DNA from: Hemerocallis citrina
Lineage: Eukaryota; Streptophyta; Magnoliopsida; Asparagales; Asphodelaceae
Length of the DNA stretch: 64,000 nucleotides
Assembly (NCBI GenBank): GCA_017893485.1
Contig: CM030365.1
Span: 49,521,713-49,585,712 of the forward strand
Direction: 5' to 3'
The position numbers were made by a program, and so were the translations under genes. Under the pieces are notes generated by a model. The model was not told the origin of the DNA. It worked only from the letters and a program-made list of their open reading frames with translations, and did not search any database. Shown piece by piece: positions 34,781 through 47,080 of this stretch; the first letter of the stretch is position 1, and every line of letters starts with the position of its first letter.

Positions 34781-36341
34781 GTGCTCAGTGAAAGAATATT
34801 AAGACAATAGTTTTTCTGAGAGAGAGATAACTGCTCTTTATTAAAAACAACTACTAAGTGGCTGCTTCTGAGTTGCGAGCCATTATTACACTTAATAAAG
34901 AAAAGAAACAAGCTTCAAAATGTTTTAAGAAGAATGCTCTAGGAGAAGTTACTTGGAGCAGTGTTCAAACACCCTCTTGGTACTTCAACAAGTTCTCTGC
35001 ATTCCATGTCTTCGGCACTCTCTTGCCCCCCGGGTCTTCCAGTTGATAAGCATCTGGGTGGACAACTTTGGAGATATTATATGGTCCTTCCCAATTGGGT
35101 TCCAACTTGCCTTTCTTGCCAGGGAAAGAAATTAATAGCTTTCTGAGCACCAGATCTCCTTCTTTGAGATTAGTAGGGCGGACTCTCTTGTTGTAGGATT
35201 GCTCGATCTTACGCCGATAGATTTCTTGCTAGATGGAGGATCTCTCATGGATCTCATTGATGAGGTCCAAGTTATCGCGAAGCTCGTTCGCGTTTTGCTC
35301 TTCGTTGTAGGCTATTAAGCAGGGGGAAGGTAGGACCACTTCCAGAGGGATAACGGCTTTGGAGCCGTAAGTGAGGTTGAAGGGAGATTGCCCCGTGGGG
35401 GTCCTCTTTGTAGTTTGATAGCTCCAGAGCACATTGAGGAGCTGCTCTACCCATAACCCCTTAGCCGACCTGCGCAGTCTCTTTTTCAGGCCGGAGAGAA
35501 TTTGCCGATTAGCGTTCTATGCCTGACCATTGGACTGGGGGTAGGGCTGTTCATACTTCGGTTAAAACCAATTACCGAACCGAACCGAACCGAAATTTAT
35601 CAATTTGGTTTGGTTTTTTTGTTTTTCGATTCGGTTTTGATCCAAACCGTAGTTTTGTTAGAGAGTTCGGGTCGGTTTTTGGTTGGGTTCTAAAAAAACC
35701 GAACCAAAAAAAAAAGCCGAACTTTTTTTTTCTTCTCAAATTTATTCTATTTCTATCTACCGCGTACCCCTTCGGCCCTTCCCCCTTCACTTCAGCCGAA
35801 ATCGAATAGCCGATGCCCTAACCCTTGACTTCTCATCTTCTTCTCAGTCTTCACTCTTCACCGACGTTCTCACTTCTCAAGTACAACTATCTATTAATGA
35901 TGACTTCTCCAGAGTTCTCCTTCTCCACTTCTCCTTCTCAATCTATTAATTCGACCAAGGCTCATCTCCAAATCACTCTCAATTTCACAGATCCATTCCT
36001 CTCCTTTCTCTCAATTCTCAATTCCTTTAACCCTAGACGGTCTCGACTCTCAGTCGGTCTCCATCATCGGCTCCCGACTCCCGATCTCCATCCCTCCTCG
36101 CACAATCGCACGACTCGCACCCTCGCACAACTCGCACCCTCCAGTCTCGACTCTCCGATCCTCCTCTGGTGCCGACGTGCCGTTCCCTTGACCGGCCTCA
36201 CGGTCTGATCCCGATCCATTTATCCACTAAACTCCAAAAACTAGGGTTTTGAGCTTTGGGATCTTTGAATCCTATAATAGATTTTGCTCAGATCTGTTCA
36301 GATCTATTGTTTATGGTGATGATGAATTTTGGTTTTTGCAG

Positions 36342-36546
36342 CTTCCGAGTGTGGGGATCAACCAGCAGTTTATCACCTTCACGCACGTGACGATGGAGTC
36401 GGACAAGTATATTTGCGTGAGGGAGACTTCGCCACAGAACAGTGTTGTGATTATCGACATGAGCATGCCGATGCAGCCGCTGAGGAGGCCGATTACCGCC
36501 GACTCTGCGCCGATGAATCCCAATAGCAGGATTCTCGCCCTCAAAG
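36342..36546 (+). pseudogene. CHC: Captured clathrin heavy chain exon
   Basis: A 205-bp exon encodes 68 residues beginning [20 protein letters not shown] and ending [11 protein letters not shown] recognise it as the N-terminal beta-propeller start of plant clathrin heavy chain. It is bounded by TTTTTGCAG at the left and a G|GTTTCG donor at the right, with no stop or frameshift. The preceding 36,180-36,341 resembles the donor gene's 5' UTR and first intron. Clathrin heavy chain forms the coat triskelion; this fragment alone cannot do so and is a passenger of the transposon. Confidence 0.88.
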
Positions 36547-38118
36547 GTTTCGTATCAAATTCTCCTACTTTTTAAAGTGAATTCTCATCATTCATGTTGC
36601 TGTTGGTTGAAGTGTTTGTTATGAAAGTGTTGGTTGCTTCGATAATTTTGAGTTTTGATGTTTTTGACATGTGTAAATGTTGCGGGCACAATTCTGTTTC
36701 GGAATTGGTACATATTAGATGCATGCAGAAGACATAACAGTATAACACAATGTAACTTGTTAGGTAGTTCACTTCTTGCTAACAGTCTACTTTCTCGAAA
36801 TGTTATCTGAAGCTTTTTTCTTGCTCGTCGTTTCACAGTTGGATGAATTTAGAGATAGGGTATAATTTTGAAGACGATAGATGGTGTTAGGACAATTGTT
36901 CATTCTTATTTGTGGTTATATTTTTATTGGGTGAAAGGTTGTATGGTTTGTAGTTGAGGTTATATGAGTATGATGTCGGTAGCCTGATAGTGATTCAATA
37001 AAGCAATATGCACTTGTAGTAGATTGATTGGTCCTACTTCTTTACTTTCTTTCGAGTTCTAACAAATGAAACAAAAATTGTACTTTCGTTTCTTAAAACC
37101 ATTTCATGCTAGAATCTGGATCTGTATGTATTTGAGTTCTTATCATTCAAAATTTGATAATATTATAGATCGAGACTACTCTCTCATTTGGATTCAGAAG
37201 ATTTGCTGACCAACTTTGTCACTGAAATCTCGGCTATATATCTGAAACTTTATATTATATATGGAAGTAAAATGTGTTGGGTATAGACATCAACTTTTAA
37301 TTCATGTAAAAACATTGGTGCGTGTCATTAATTATCATCAAAACAAACTATGTCGTTATAAAATCTCCCTTGGTTTCGATGAATTTGCTCTGATCTCCCA
37401 TTTTTTAAAAACTAAGTTTGTTAGTTGCAGTGATGTAACAATGATCACTTGTTTTTGCCGAATGCGTGTCCATGTTATTACAAAATTTGACACCTAAAAA
37501 TTAATTTCTGATTTTAGTTTGTGGGCTGAAGTTGTGTCAAGAGTGTGGAGAGTGTGGATAGAGTTTAGAGTTTAACACCTTCAAAGGAAAAACTTGTGAA
37601 CCTTCAGTTAAACCCCTTTCTCTCATTTTAACCAAATCTGCATATAGGCACTTGCAACTTTTTCTATGTGTGTATACCTGAATGTTGGCTATGCTCCTTG
37701 GGTAGAATCTGAGATGTGAACAACCAACAAAGGACCTTGTGATGGTAAGGAATGCTAATTCTAGAAGAATGAAAAGAATGATATAAACAAATGCCAAGTG
37801 TGAAAGGATTTAGGGTTGTCTCTGGAGTCAATTTTAGTTAATCATGCCTCTTATCAATTTGGGATGAGAATGTGATGTTAAAGTTTGATATTGACCCATT
37901 GATTGAATATTTGAATACGTACAAGTGATCTCCTGCCTGGGACTTGCAAATTGAGTGATTCTCCTTAGTGGAATAATTTCCGGTGTAATATATCTCCTAG
38001 CCACCAAATAACACTGCAACATAATCTTGAGAAGATAAAAAGGTTAGATCATTCTATATTTCACTTTCTCATTTGGTAATTTCAAACTTTTAATTTGCAA
38101 ATCAAGTATTGATATGTT

Positions 38119-38359
38119 ATGATCATGTTTGGTGATTCGACGAAAGAACTACTGAAAGGCTCTGAAAAATGCTTGGACTCACAGCTCTGGCATGCGTGTG
38201 CTGGAGGTATGGTCCAAATGCCTTCAGTTAACTCCTCGGTTTACTACTTCCCTCAGGGTCAAGCTGAACATGCCATTACCAATGTTGAGTTTGGTAGTAG
38301 TAGTACCCACATTCAAAGTGAGGTTTCTAAGTATCGACACTTTTGGACATTGAAGAAAG
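38119..38359 (+). pseudogene. ARF: Captured auxin response factor first exon (ARF10/16/17-like)
   Basis: The frame starts at an ATG and reads LKGSEKCLDSQLWHACAGGM, VQMPSVNSSVYYFPQGQAEH and an FWTLKK end before a GTAAAT donor. The LDxQLWHACAGGMVQMP stretch is the conserved region just ahead of the B3 DNA-binding domain of the ARF10/16/17 group. The B3 domain itself is not present. The exon is open. The upstream 37,500-38,118 probably derives from the donor's 5' region. Confidence 0.85.
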
Positions 38360-38458
38360 GTAAATAAATCTTACCCACTTATCAATAAGAGATTCTTTTG
38401 ATTTGTTGTGCTTGTAGTCCATTTATTCTGATATAAATTGATCTTGTTCATGTTTCAG

Positions 38459-38604
38459 AAATTTGACAGAGAAAGATCGAAGAAGCAGGAAAGGGAAGAA
38501 ATTTCATCAGTTTCTGCCAAAAGTGTTGGCATCAGTTTCTATTCAACTCTTGCGTACAGGAGGCCCAGCTGCTGTTTGTGAATATCTCTGCAGCCTACAG
38601 AAGG
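38459..38604 (+). pseudogene. Possible third captured exon, parent unknown
   Basis: An exon-like block follows TTTCAG at 38,458 and runs to the ACAG/AAGGTATA boundary near 38,604. One frame reads FLPKVLASVSIQLLRTGG and then PAAVCEYLCSLQK without a stop. It does not continue the ARF protein, so it may come from another gene. I do not recognise the parent. Confidence 0.4.
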
Positions 38605-41600
38605 TATATTACTTCTGAGCACAGCATTCCATAAAATTTCATAACACACTAATTTATATGAGCATGTGATTCATGTTGTTTATTTGCTTGGGAGTATTTA
38701 CAGTGTGCGAAGAATGCTTTATTTGCCAATCACAGAATATGATAATTGATAAGGCTTTGGATGTTGAAAGTTTGCAGCCTGGTGAACAAGTACTGTGCTT
38801 ATACTACCACATTACATCTTGACAGTTTATTTTGAAAAAAAATATATTGACAATTGCTGATTGTTTTGATTGGTGCTGCAGGCTCAAGTTTTTTGTTCAT
38901 TTGCTGATTGTTCATTTGTTCTGGTGTGCTTGAGAGTTGAGATGACTCAGATGAGGCCTGCAAAGTGCAAACAACAACAGTGTTACAGAAAGTCAGAAAC
39001 TTGTAATTTCAAATTGTAAAATATAATCTTATATAGTTGATTGGTTGTAAATTGTAATCATTTGTAACTTGTAAATTAAGTTTTTTTGCTAGTTATTACT
39101 GTAATTTTGTAGTGTATAAATTATGAGTACAATGCTAATTGGTTGTTGTTTGCTTAATGAATATTGAATAATGAATCTTTCACTCAGAATCTAATATAAA
39201 CATTTAAAATTGAAATCCTTTTTTTAAGTTCGGTTAGTACGGTTATTAACCGAACCTGAACCGATATATTTCGGTTCGGTTAAAACCAAAATGTACATGT
39301 TCGGTTCGGAGTTCGGTTTCAATTTTACCAAACCGAAAAGTTCGGTTCGGTTCGGTTTTGTTCGGTTCGGTTCGGTTTTGAACCGATGAACACCCCTAAC
39401 TGGGGGTGGGAGACCGAGGAGAATCATTGCAGAATACCTAGATCTACACAAAAAGTGCGGAAGGCTTCCCCTATAAACTAAGTTCCATTGTCTGTTATTA
39501 AAATTCGGGGCACGCCGAATCTGCAGACAACGTTTTTCCAAAAGAAGTGCTGCACCCTATTCTCTGTGATTGTTGCTAGGGGCTTGGCTTCGATCCACTT
39601 AGAGAAATAGTCGATTACCACAAGAAGGAACTTTAGCTAGCCCGGTGCTGGAGGAAAAGGCCAGAGCAGGTCCATTCCCCACATTGCGAAAGGGGTTTGA
39701 CTGGATAGAGAGGAGAGCTGGGCTTGCAGTAGGCGGCAGATTGTTGAATTTTTTTGACATGGGCCACATTGGCGAACATGTTGTTCGGCATCACGGAGGA
39801 GAGTAGGCCAAAAGTATCCATAATTCAAGATTTTGCAAGCTAGGGACCTTGCTCCCAAGTGCGCGCCACACATTCCTTCATGGACCTCCTTCAAAGCATA
39901 CTGGACTTCCTCTGGGGAGAGACATCTCAAGCAGAATCAGCCGTCTACTTGAGTGTAGGAGCATTTGTACATGACTCCCTCGATGAGAGTGTACCGCTCA
40001 GCTCTTGTTAGGATCTTTCGAGCCTCTTTAGGGTCTAAGGGAAGGATCCCATCTCTGAGGAACTCCAGCAGAAGCCTCATCCAATTCTCCCCGAGTTGTA
40101 AGGGCAGCGTCTGCATTGGCTCGAGGCCTTCTTCCTCGATGCTGGGCCTCAGTAGAACTTCTATTAAGACAGTTTGCTCGAGCCCTTAGAGGGAAAAGGA
40201 AGCTAATTTTGAGAGGGCATCCGCCTGCGCACTCTCTTCTCGGGGAATTCGCTGGAGTTGTGCGTCCTCGAAAGAGACCATTAGTTCCTTGACTTTGGCC
40301 AAGTACTTGGCCATGCGACTGTCCCGTGCTTTGTATTCCCTTGATACCTAGTTCACCACAAGCTGCGAGTCACTAAATATCTTAACACGTTTGGCCCCGG
40401 CCTTGCGAGCCATGCACAGGATGGCTATAAGGGCTTCATACTCAACCTTGTTGTTGGATGGCCGAAAGTTAATATAGAGTGAGTATTGGAGAATGAAATC
40501 ATCTGGATCAGCCAGTATGACTCCTGCTCCACTCCCATCGGCACACGAGGAGCCATCAACATACATGGTCCAGAACGGGGGTTCTTCTATTGCTTTGCTA
40601 ACATCGGGAATTGTGCTCTCTACTTTGAACTCCGCTAGGGCTTGAGCCTTGATAGCGGTTCAAGGCTGATAGCTGATATCATGCTGGGTCAGCTCGATGG
40701 ACCACTTCATAAGGTGCCCTGAGGTCTCGAGCTTGTGGAGGACTTGTTTGAGTGGCTGGTCGGTAAGAACGACCACCGAGTGAGACTAGAAGTAGGGGCA
40801 GAGCTTTTGGGCCACCATGACCAAGGCATAGGCCATCTTCTCTAGCTTTGGATAACGGAGTTCAGCGTCCCTAAGGACTTTACTCACATAGTAGATAGGC
40901 CTCTGCATCTTGTTTTCTTCTCTTACTAAAACATCACTGAGGGTCTGCTCCGAAGTGGCGAGGTATAAGTAGAGGACTTCCCCGAATTTTGGCTTGCTCA
41001 AGAGTGGGGGGTTGACTAAGTAGGCCTTGAGCTGATCAAAGGACTCTTGTTACTGCTACCCCCACTCAAAGCCTTTAGCCCCTCTGAAAGCCTTGAAGAA
41101 CGGGAGGCACTTTTCTCCGAATTTGGAGAAAAAATGCCCTATCGCTGCGAGGTGCCCGGTGAGTCTTTGCACATATTTAACACTGGAGGAGGGAGACATA
41201 TTGAGTATGGCCTGGATCTTCTCGGGGTTGGCCTCTATGCCCCTTTAGCTGACCATGAACCCCAAGAATTTGTCGGATGAGACGCCGAACGCACACTTAT
41301 TCGGGTTCAGTCTCATACTGTGTCTCCTTAACACATTAAAAGCTTTTTGGAGATCAGAGACATGATCCGATCTGCTGACGCTCTTCACCAACATGTCGTC
41401 TACATAGACTTCCATGTTCTGCCCAATATGTTCCTTGAAGACGTTGTTCACAAGGCGTTGATAGGTGGCGCCGGCGTTCGTAAGCCCGAAGGGCATGACC
41501 CGATAGCAATATAGGTCCTGATCGGTGACGAAAGAGGTCTTCAGAATGTCGGGAGGGAACATTCTTATCTGATTGTACCCAGAGAACGCGTCCATGAAGC

Positions 41601-44600
41601 TTAAGAGTTCGTGGCCCGAGGTTGCATCAATCAGGGCATCAATGCTCGGGAGCGGGAATGGATCTTTGGGGCAGGCTTTGTTTAGATCCGCGAAGTCAAT
41701 GCAAATCCTCTAGCTCCATTTGCTTTCTTGATCATCACGATATTGGACAGCCATTTCAGATAGTTAACCTCTTGTATGAACCGAGATTTAAGGAGTTTCT
41801 CAACCTTCTCCTTGATAGCCTACTGGCGCTCGGGGACGAATTTGCGTTGCTTTTGCTGAATAGGTCTGGTCCCCGAAGTGACACTAAGGTGATGCATGAG
41901 GAGCTCCTCGGAGATTCCCGACATGTCAGTAGTAGTCCAGGAGAAGAGGTTGCAATTTCCCCTTATACACTGGATAACGTCGGAGCGAACGGGAGGTGGA
42001 AGGAATTTGTTAATATGGAATTTCTAGGTTGGATCTCCTTCTGAGAAGTCCACCTCTTCCAGCTCATCGAACGGCTCTGATATAGGTGGGATACTCCCTT
42101 GGGGAAGTTCAAGAGCTTTGAGGGAAAGGACCGGTCCTCCCACCGAGGTCATGTAGCATTTGCGGGCCGCCTCCTGGCTCCCTCTGACTTCCCCCACGCC
42201 CACTGTGGTGGGGAATTTGAACCTCATGTGGTAGGCCGAGGGTATGGCCGGGGAGTAGCTAGGCCTGGTCGGCCCAGGATGACGTTGTAGGCAGCTTTCA
42301 TATCGACCACCATGAAGTCCATCGGCTCGGTTTGGGTGGTTGGAGTTTTGCCAGCGGTTACGTCGAGGGTTATGACACCCTTGATCATCACTGTCACTCT
42401 GGTGAAACCGTAGAGGGTATAGCCGACGGGATTCAGTCGATCCTTGGATAGCTTGAGCCCCTGGAAGGCCTCTAGAAAGAGAATGTTGACTGAACTGCCA
42501 TTGTCGACCAGCACCCGGCGCACGTCAAAGTTGGCCATGTGGAGGTTTATTACTAAACGTCACAATGGGGTGTTCGGACACCCTCTAGATTTCTATCTGA
42601 AAAAGTGTCCGAGACCCCAAAGCCTCTGGGGAGAGGATGGTTTTGCACGGAATTTACTTCCCGAACAAAGGCTTTTCGGGAGGAGTTGGAATCTCCCCCC
42701 CATTGGGCCTTCGTGGATGAGATGCAGGACGCCCTCTGGTTCGGAGTCCGGGGTCTCCGCGTGCCGCTTGGGTCGCTCATTAGCCCCCCTAGGGGGCAGA
42801 GGAGGATCTGCCCTGTCTTTTCTCACAAACCTAGAGAGTTGCCCTCTCTGAATAAGGGCCTTGATCTCATCTTTTAGGGTCAGACGGTCATCCGTGTTGT
42901 GGCCGTGGTCCCTATGGAAGCGGCACCACTTGTCCATGTTTCTCTTTTTTCCTGGAGTGTTCATCTTTGGAGGTGGTGGGAGAAGACCCTCCTTCCCAAC
43001 CTCCATCAGGATGGCTGAGACGCTCGCGTTAAGCAAAGTGAACTTCTCAAAGCAGGGAGGAGAGCGACGCTGGCCTCCGTTGTCTTTCTGGAGCTTCTTA
43101 ACTCCTTCTTCAGTGCCCTTCCGTTTGTTCCTAGAGGAAGATCCCTCAAGAGCAGAGTGGGGGAGAGCTTCTTCAGCTCGAATGTATTTCTCACTTCTGA
43201 GCAGGAGTTCTGAGAAATCCTGAGGAGGCTGCTTGGCAAGGTATGCTCTAAGGCTGTCGTTAGCGACATTGGATTGGAAGGCAGCAGAGGCCACGAACTG
43301 GTCCAAGGAGGCGATGGATCTGGCTTCCGTGGTGAAACGTTTGACATAGTCTCTTAGCCGTTCGCCCTTCCTTTGATGAAGCAATAGCAGAGAGGTGCCC
43401 ATTTTTTTAGCTCGGCGGCTACTCATGAAGTGATTTAGGAAGAGGCCTTCGAGCTGTTCGAATGAGAAGATGGAGGCCGGGGCTAGACGTGAGTACCATT
43501 CCCTTGCAAGCCCCTTCAGCGCGGCTAGAAAAGTTTTGTAGAGAAGCGTGTCTGATGCCTGGTGTATCATCATGAGAGTTTTAAAACTCTCGATGTGGTC
43601 AGCGAGGTCGGACTCCCCGTTGTATGATTCAAAATAAGGAGGCTTGAAGTTATCTAGGCCAGTGACTCCATTATAGACCGGGAGAATGGAGGCCTACTGA
43701 GGCAGAAATTCCTCGTCCGTTGCTTTTCTTCTTTGTCCAGTCGTCCAAGGCGCCTCTCCATGTCGTGGAGATGGCGGTAGACCGAATCTTCCCTCTGGTC
43801 ATACCCTGCTGAGGCCCGGACTCATCCTCGCACAGAAGGGGACTGGGAGTGCGACGACGATAGCTCGGGGTAGGTTAAGGACTGGGAGTACTGCCGATAG
43901 CTTGGGGCAGGTTGAGGACTGGGAGCCCGCTGTCCGTGGTTAGGAGAAACATTAAGGGCCCTCAGGACTGCCTCTTGAAATTGCTAGAACTCTGCCCTTG
44001 TAACAGGGGCCCTTGCTCTCGGTGGTCTCGAGGGGCAGGTTGGCCATGTAACTCCCTTCGCCTCCTGGGAGAGTTGGATCTTCTGCGATATGGCCTGCAG
44101 GGGGATCGGGCCCTAGGAGACCGGATCATTGGACCCCTTTGACGTTCCTGGCGGAGGATCCCATCATGGGTCTGCCTCTCATCTAAGCGGGTCCGAAGAT
44201 CTACCCCATACTTCTTGTTGATGATGTGCCGGAGATCCTTCGGCGTAAGGGGACTGTGCGAGGCCATGGATTCAGACGAGAGGTTGTGTATCGACACATG
44301 GTCACAATGAGGAGGTTGCCCTTGTCGACTTCGGCGGAAGGGTCCCGCGGCAGTCTCTTGCAGCCTTTGAGTAGCTTGTTGGGGCTGAGGTTGTTGAGGA
44401 AGGGGCCGTCCAGGCTGCGGTTATTGGACGGGTTAAGGGAGAGGCTGTCCAGGCTGCTGTACTTGTTAAGTGGGTTGAGGGGGAACCTCCTGGACTAGAG
44501 GAGGAGGAGCGGGAGTGGCCCTACGGTTAGAGACCGTCGTCTTCCCTTTATTGGGAGGCATGGCTGGAAACTAGTTTGGCTGGTGAGATAGGACTGGATC

Positions 44601-44615
44601 GCTGTTTCTGTTTTC

Positions 44616-44631
44616 CACAGACGGCGCCAAT
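44616..44631 (-). promoter_or_regulatory. Element A primer binding site
   Basis: On the minus strand TTGGCGCCGTCTGTGG lies two bases after the 5' LTR end (CAGCAACA). Element B has the same site with one change (GCACC for GCGCC). Confidence 0.75.
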
Positions 44632-44632
44632 C

Positions 44633-45241
44633 TGTTGCTGATTTCGGGTGTGGGAGCAAACAGATGAATTTGTGGGTTCTTTGAGGAAAACAATAGAGCG
44701 AACCTGTTCACCTTCACCTACGTATTGACTTGTTTCTTGCCGCTGCCACGAACCTGCACAAAGTTCGATACACCAGGATGGATCCCGGCGACGAACCCTC
44801 CGATGCTCTTGTCAGTAATCTCAAAGATTAAGAAAGGGCTTTAGGTAAAAAAAAGATTGATTACCTTGTTACGGTGGGGGGAGAGAGGTATTTATAGTCG
44901 CCTTAGGGACCCGTTTCGAAATAAGGATAAATCTCTCCTTCCCGGTGTTGATGGATATGCTGGGGAGTTTAAACGCGTTTCATGGTACGAAGTGGTTAAA
45001 ACCGCCTCTTAGGGATAATCACGAATTTGAATTACTCTTTATCCTTCTGAATTGGTTTATAACGGGTTGGTACCCATATCCAATAGGACAGATCCGTTTA
45101 TGGGTTATTGGGCTTTGAAGAAGAGACCCAATTCCCATTTCAGACTCGTTTGTAGGTGAAATTACCGTTTTACCCTTGAGAGATTTAAGATTCATACCCA
45201 ATTTGAATGGTCCCGATTTAATCCTATTTTTAGCTATATCA
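44633..45241 (-). repeat. Element A 5' LTR
   Basis: This 609-bp copy pairs with 27,533-28,142. On the minus strand it starts TGATATAGC and ends AATCAGCAACA. Its first 30 bases are closely related to the LTR starts of element B (TGATATGGCTAAAAAT). Confidence 0.9.
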
Positions 45242-45522
45242 GAGCAAAAATCTGAAACCCAAGAATTGACAGTCGACTGTCATTCGAGTACAAAAATATG
45301 GCGGTTGACTGTCATATTAAGAAAAATACAGCTTTGAAATTCGTTCACATTTTTGCTGATACTTTGTTAAATCTTCGTAAAATTATAAATTTGCAAAACA
45401 AAATTTCTGAGATGATCAAATACAACTTGTACAACATACTGGAGTTTACAAAACAAATCAAAACCACATCAAGATCATGAAAGAGCAAATTTTCATAAAA
45501 ACTCTTCAAAACAGTAAAAGTA

Positions 45523-45524
<2 letters not shown>

Positions 45525-45601
<77 letters not shown>
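45525..45601. repeat. (TA)n followed by (GA)n microsatellite
   Basis: A TA run (about 45,525-45,558) passes directly into a GA run (45,559-45,601), which abuts the left arm of the foldback element. Confidence 0.95.
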
Positions 45602-45603
<2 letters not shown>

Positions 45604-45938
45604 CTTCGGTTGCACACTACTTTGGTGAGCACTCCGTGAGCACTTACGAACTAGAGACCCTATAAAAAATCCGAACCGCTCATATCGTTCTATATGTCTT
45701 AGATAGCCTAACAATTAAAAATCAAGTAATTTGAAGTTCATTTGCCCATGATTTACATCATCAAAAAATTGTATGGCTGAAAATTCTAACAGCTTGATGG
45801 ATGGGCAAATGAACTTCAAATTACTTGATTTTTTATTGTTAGGCTATCTAAGGCATATAGAACAATATGAGCGGTTCGGATTTTTCATAGGGTCTCTAGT
45901 TCGTGAGTGCTCACCAAAAGTAGTGTGCAACCGAAGGG

Positions 45939-45974
<36 letters not shown>
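45559..45974. mobile_element. Foldback MITE with GA/CT-tract termini
   Basis: Two long inverted arms (45,605-45,748 and 45,802-45,936) are complementary over about 135-144 bp, starting TTCGGTTGCACACTACTTT. They enclose a loop of about 53 bp. The left arm has an extra ten bases or so. Outside the arms lie a GA tract on the left and a CT tract on the right, themselves complementary, and then TA repeats. The first LARD LTR has only the TA run at this place, so this is an insertion. There is no coding capacity, and a transcript would fold into a near-perfect hairpin. Confidence 0.85.

Positions 45975-46028
<54 letters not shown>
45975..46028. repeat. (TA)n microsatellite
   Basis: A TA run directly after the CT tract of the foldback element; the other half of the interrupted TA microsatellite. 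Confidence 0.95.
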
Positions 46029-46030
<2 letters not shown>

Positions 46031-46183
46031 TTTTTAAGCATCAGTTAAAGTATCAAGATCCATCAAATAGGAGTAGTATAATATTCAATTTAACTTCAGA
46101 ATTAATACAATCAAGATTCAATCGAAATTTCACAAAACATCAATTTCCGAAAACTTCTTCAAAATAGGGTATATATGAAAGTC

Positions 46184-46247
<64 letters not shown>
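46184..46247. repeat. (TA)n microsatellite (empty Helitron site)
   Basis: An uninterrupted TA run of about 62 bp, followed by AAGTTCAGACAC. The same flank follows the Helitron in the other LTR at 20,855. Confidence 0.95.
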
Positions 46248-46249
<2 letters not shown>

Positions 46250-47080
46250 TTCAGACACAACGGTACCAAAACAAAGATAATTCACAAAATACAATTCGAA
46301 ATCCAGATCCGTCAAAAGGGTAGAAAACTAGAAAAATCAGGCTACAGTTTATATTCACAAAGTTTTCAACAAAAACGAATAAAATCAGATTGAAAATATA
46401 ATTCTTTACTGAACAGCATGCAGTTTGGAGATATATCGATTGGTTTCATAAGCATGAAATGAGATGCAAAAGTCGTTAATTAATTCCACAAAAATTAAGG
46501 ATTGATCCTAGTCATATCCAAACATACTCAGCAAAATATAGAGTTCAAATTATACTTTTAATATCATTTTTAAAATAATATTTCATTTAGAAATCACATA
46601 GTTCAGAATCTTGAATATACGATATGACTGCAGTAAAACAGAAATAACTCATGCATCGAAAATCGAAATTTAGATCCGTTGAAAGTTCTGAAAACTAGAA
46701 AACATAACCTACAAATCATGCTCACAAATTTATTTATTTTAGTGATGTTAACAGGGTCGAAATTACTGTACAAAAAATTAATTTCGGTTGAAACCCTTTA
46801 GTCCCGAAAAATCAAGAAACACTCAAACCCTCAAAACTTGATCTTTTTGATCCAAGAACCCTTCTTGTAATTTATTAAACACACATACCACTACTTAAAA
46901 TAGTTTACCCATGAATATATGCAATTATAACAATCATTCATCAAGTTTTTCTCATTAAAACCTCAAGAACAGATTATATCTTCATACACACAGTGAAGAA
47001 TTCATCTTTAATCAATTTTGTGCATTACACAACATACATACTCATTATAAACCATCAAATCAGTAAGCATGCAACATACG

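Larger units (their letters stand above)
35542..39398 (+). mobile_element. hAT-type gene-capturing transposon (Pack-hAT), 3.86 kb
   Basis: The left end is TAGGGCTGTTCAT and the right end, inverted, is TAGGGGTGTTCATCGGTT, the classic hAT terminus. The 8-bp duplication ACTGGGGG is perfect (35,534-35,541 and 39,399-39,406). Both subterminal regions consist of TTCGG/CCGAA words. The element has no transposase. Instead it carries a clathrin heavy chain exon, an auxin response factor exon and at least one further exon-like block, all on the plus strand. It sits in the integrase of element A, antisense to it. Confidence 0.9.
34965..44561 (-). pseudogene. Element A gag-pol polyprotein, broken
   Basis: Right to left: a start codon at 44,561 (MPPNKGK), a Gln/Pro/Arg-rich leader, the Gag domain (43,573-42,900; FLAALKGLAREWYSRLAP) and a zinc-knuckle-like WCRFHRDHGHNTDD. 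Then the protease motif VDNGSSVNILFL (about 42,500) and RT with DAFSGYNQIRMFPPD and YVDDMLVK (41,595-41,245). RNase H follows (41,001-40,650), a second archaeal-type RNase H (MYVDGSSCADGSGAGVILAD, 40,566-40,200) and integrase (39,930 onward). Integrase is interrupted by the hAT at 39,398-35,542 and resumes at 35,541; the C-terminal NWEGPYNISKVV region stops at 34,965. The second RNase H is characteristic of the Tat lineage. Many stops and frameshifts separate these parts. Confidence 0.9.
27533..45241 (-). mobile_element. Ty3/gypsy element A (Tat-like), minus strand, nested and defective
   Basis: The LTRs at 27,533-28,142 and 44,633-45,241 are flanked by perfect GAGCA duplications (27,528-27,532 and 45,242-45,246). 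On the minus strand the order is LTR, PBS, gag, protease, RT, RNase H, a second RNase H, integrase, minisatellite, antisense gene region, hairpin array, polypurine tract, LTR. The total is 17.7 kb. Without the hAT (35,542-39,398) and the TRIM (32,476-33,255) it is about 13.06 kb, almost the length of element B (13.2 kb). The two LTRs differ at some 40 or more positions by eye, so it is older than B. Confidence 0.9.
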
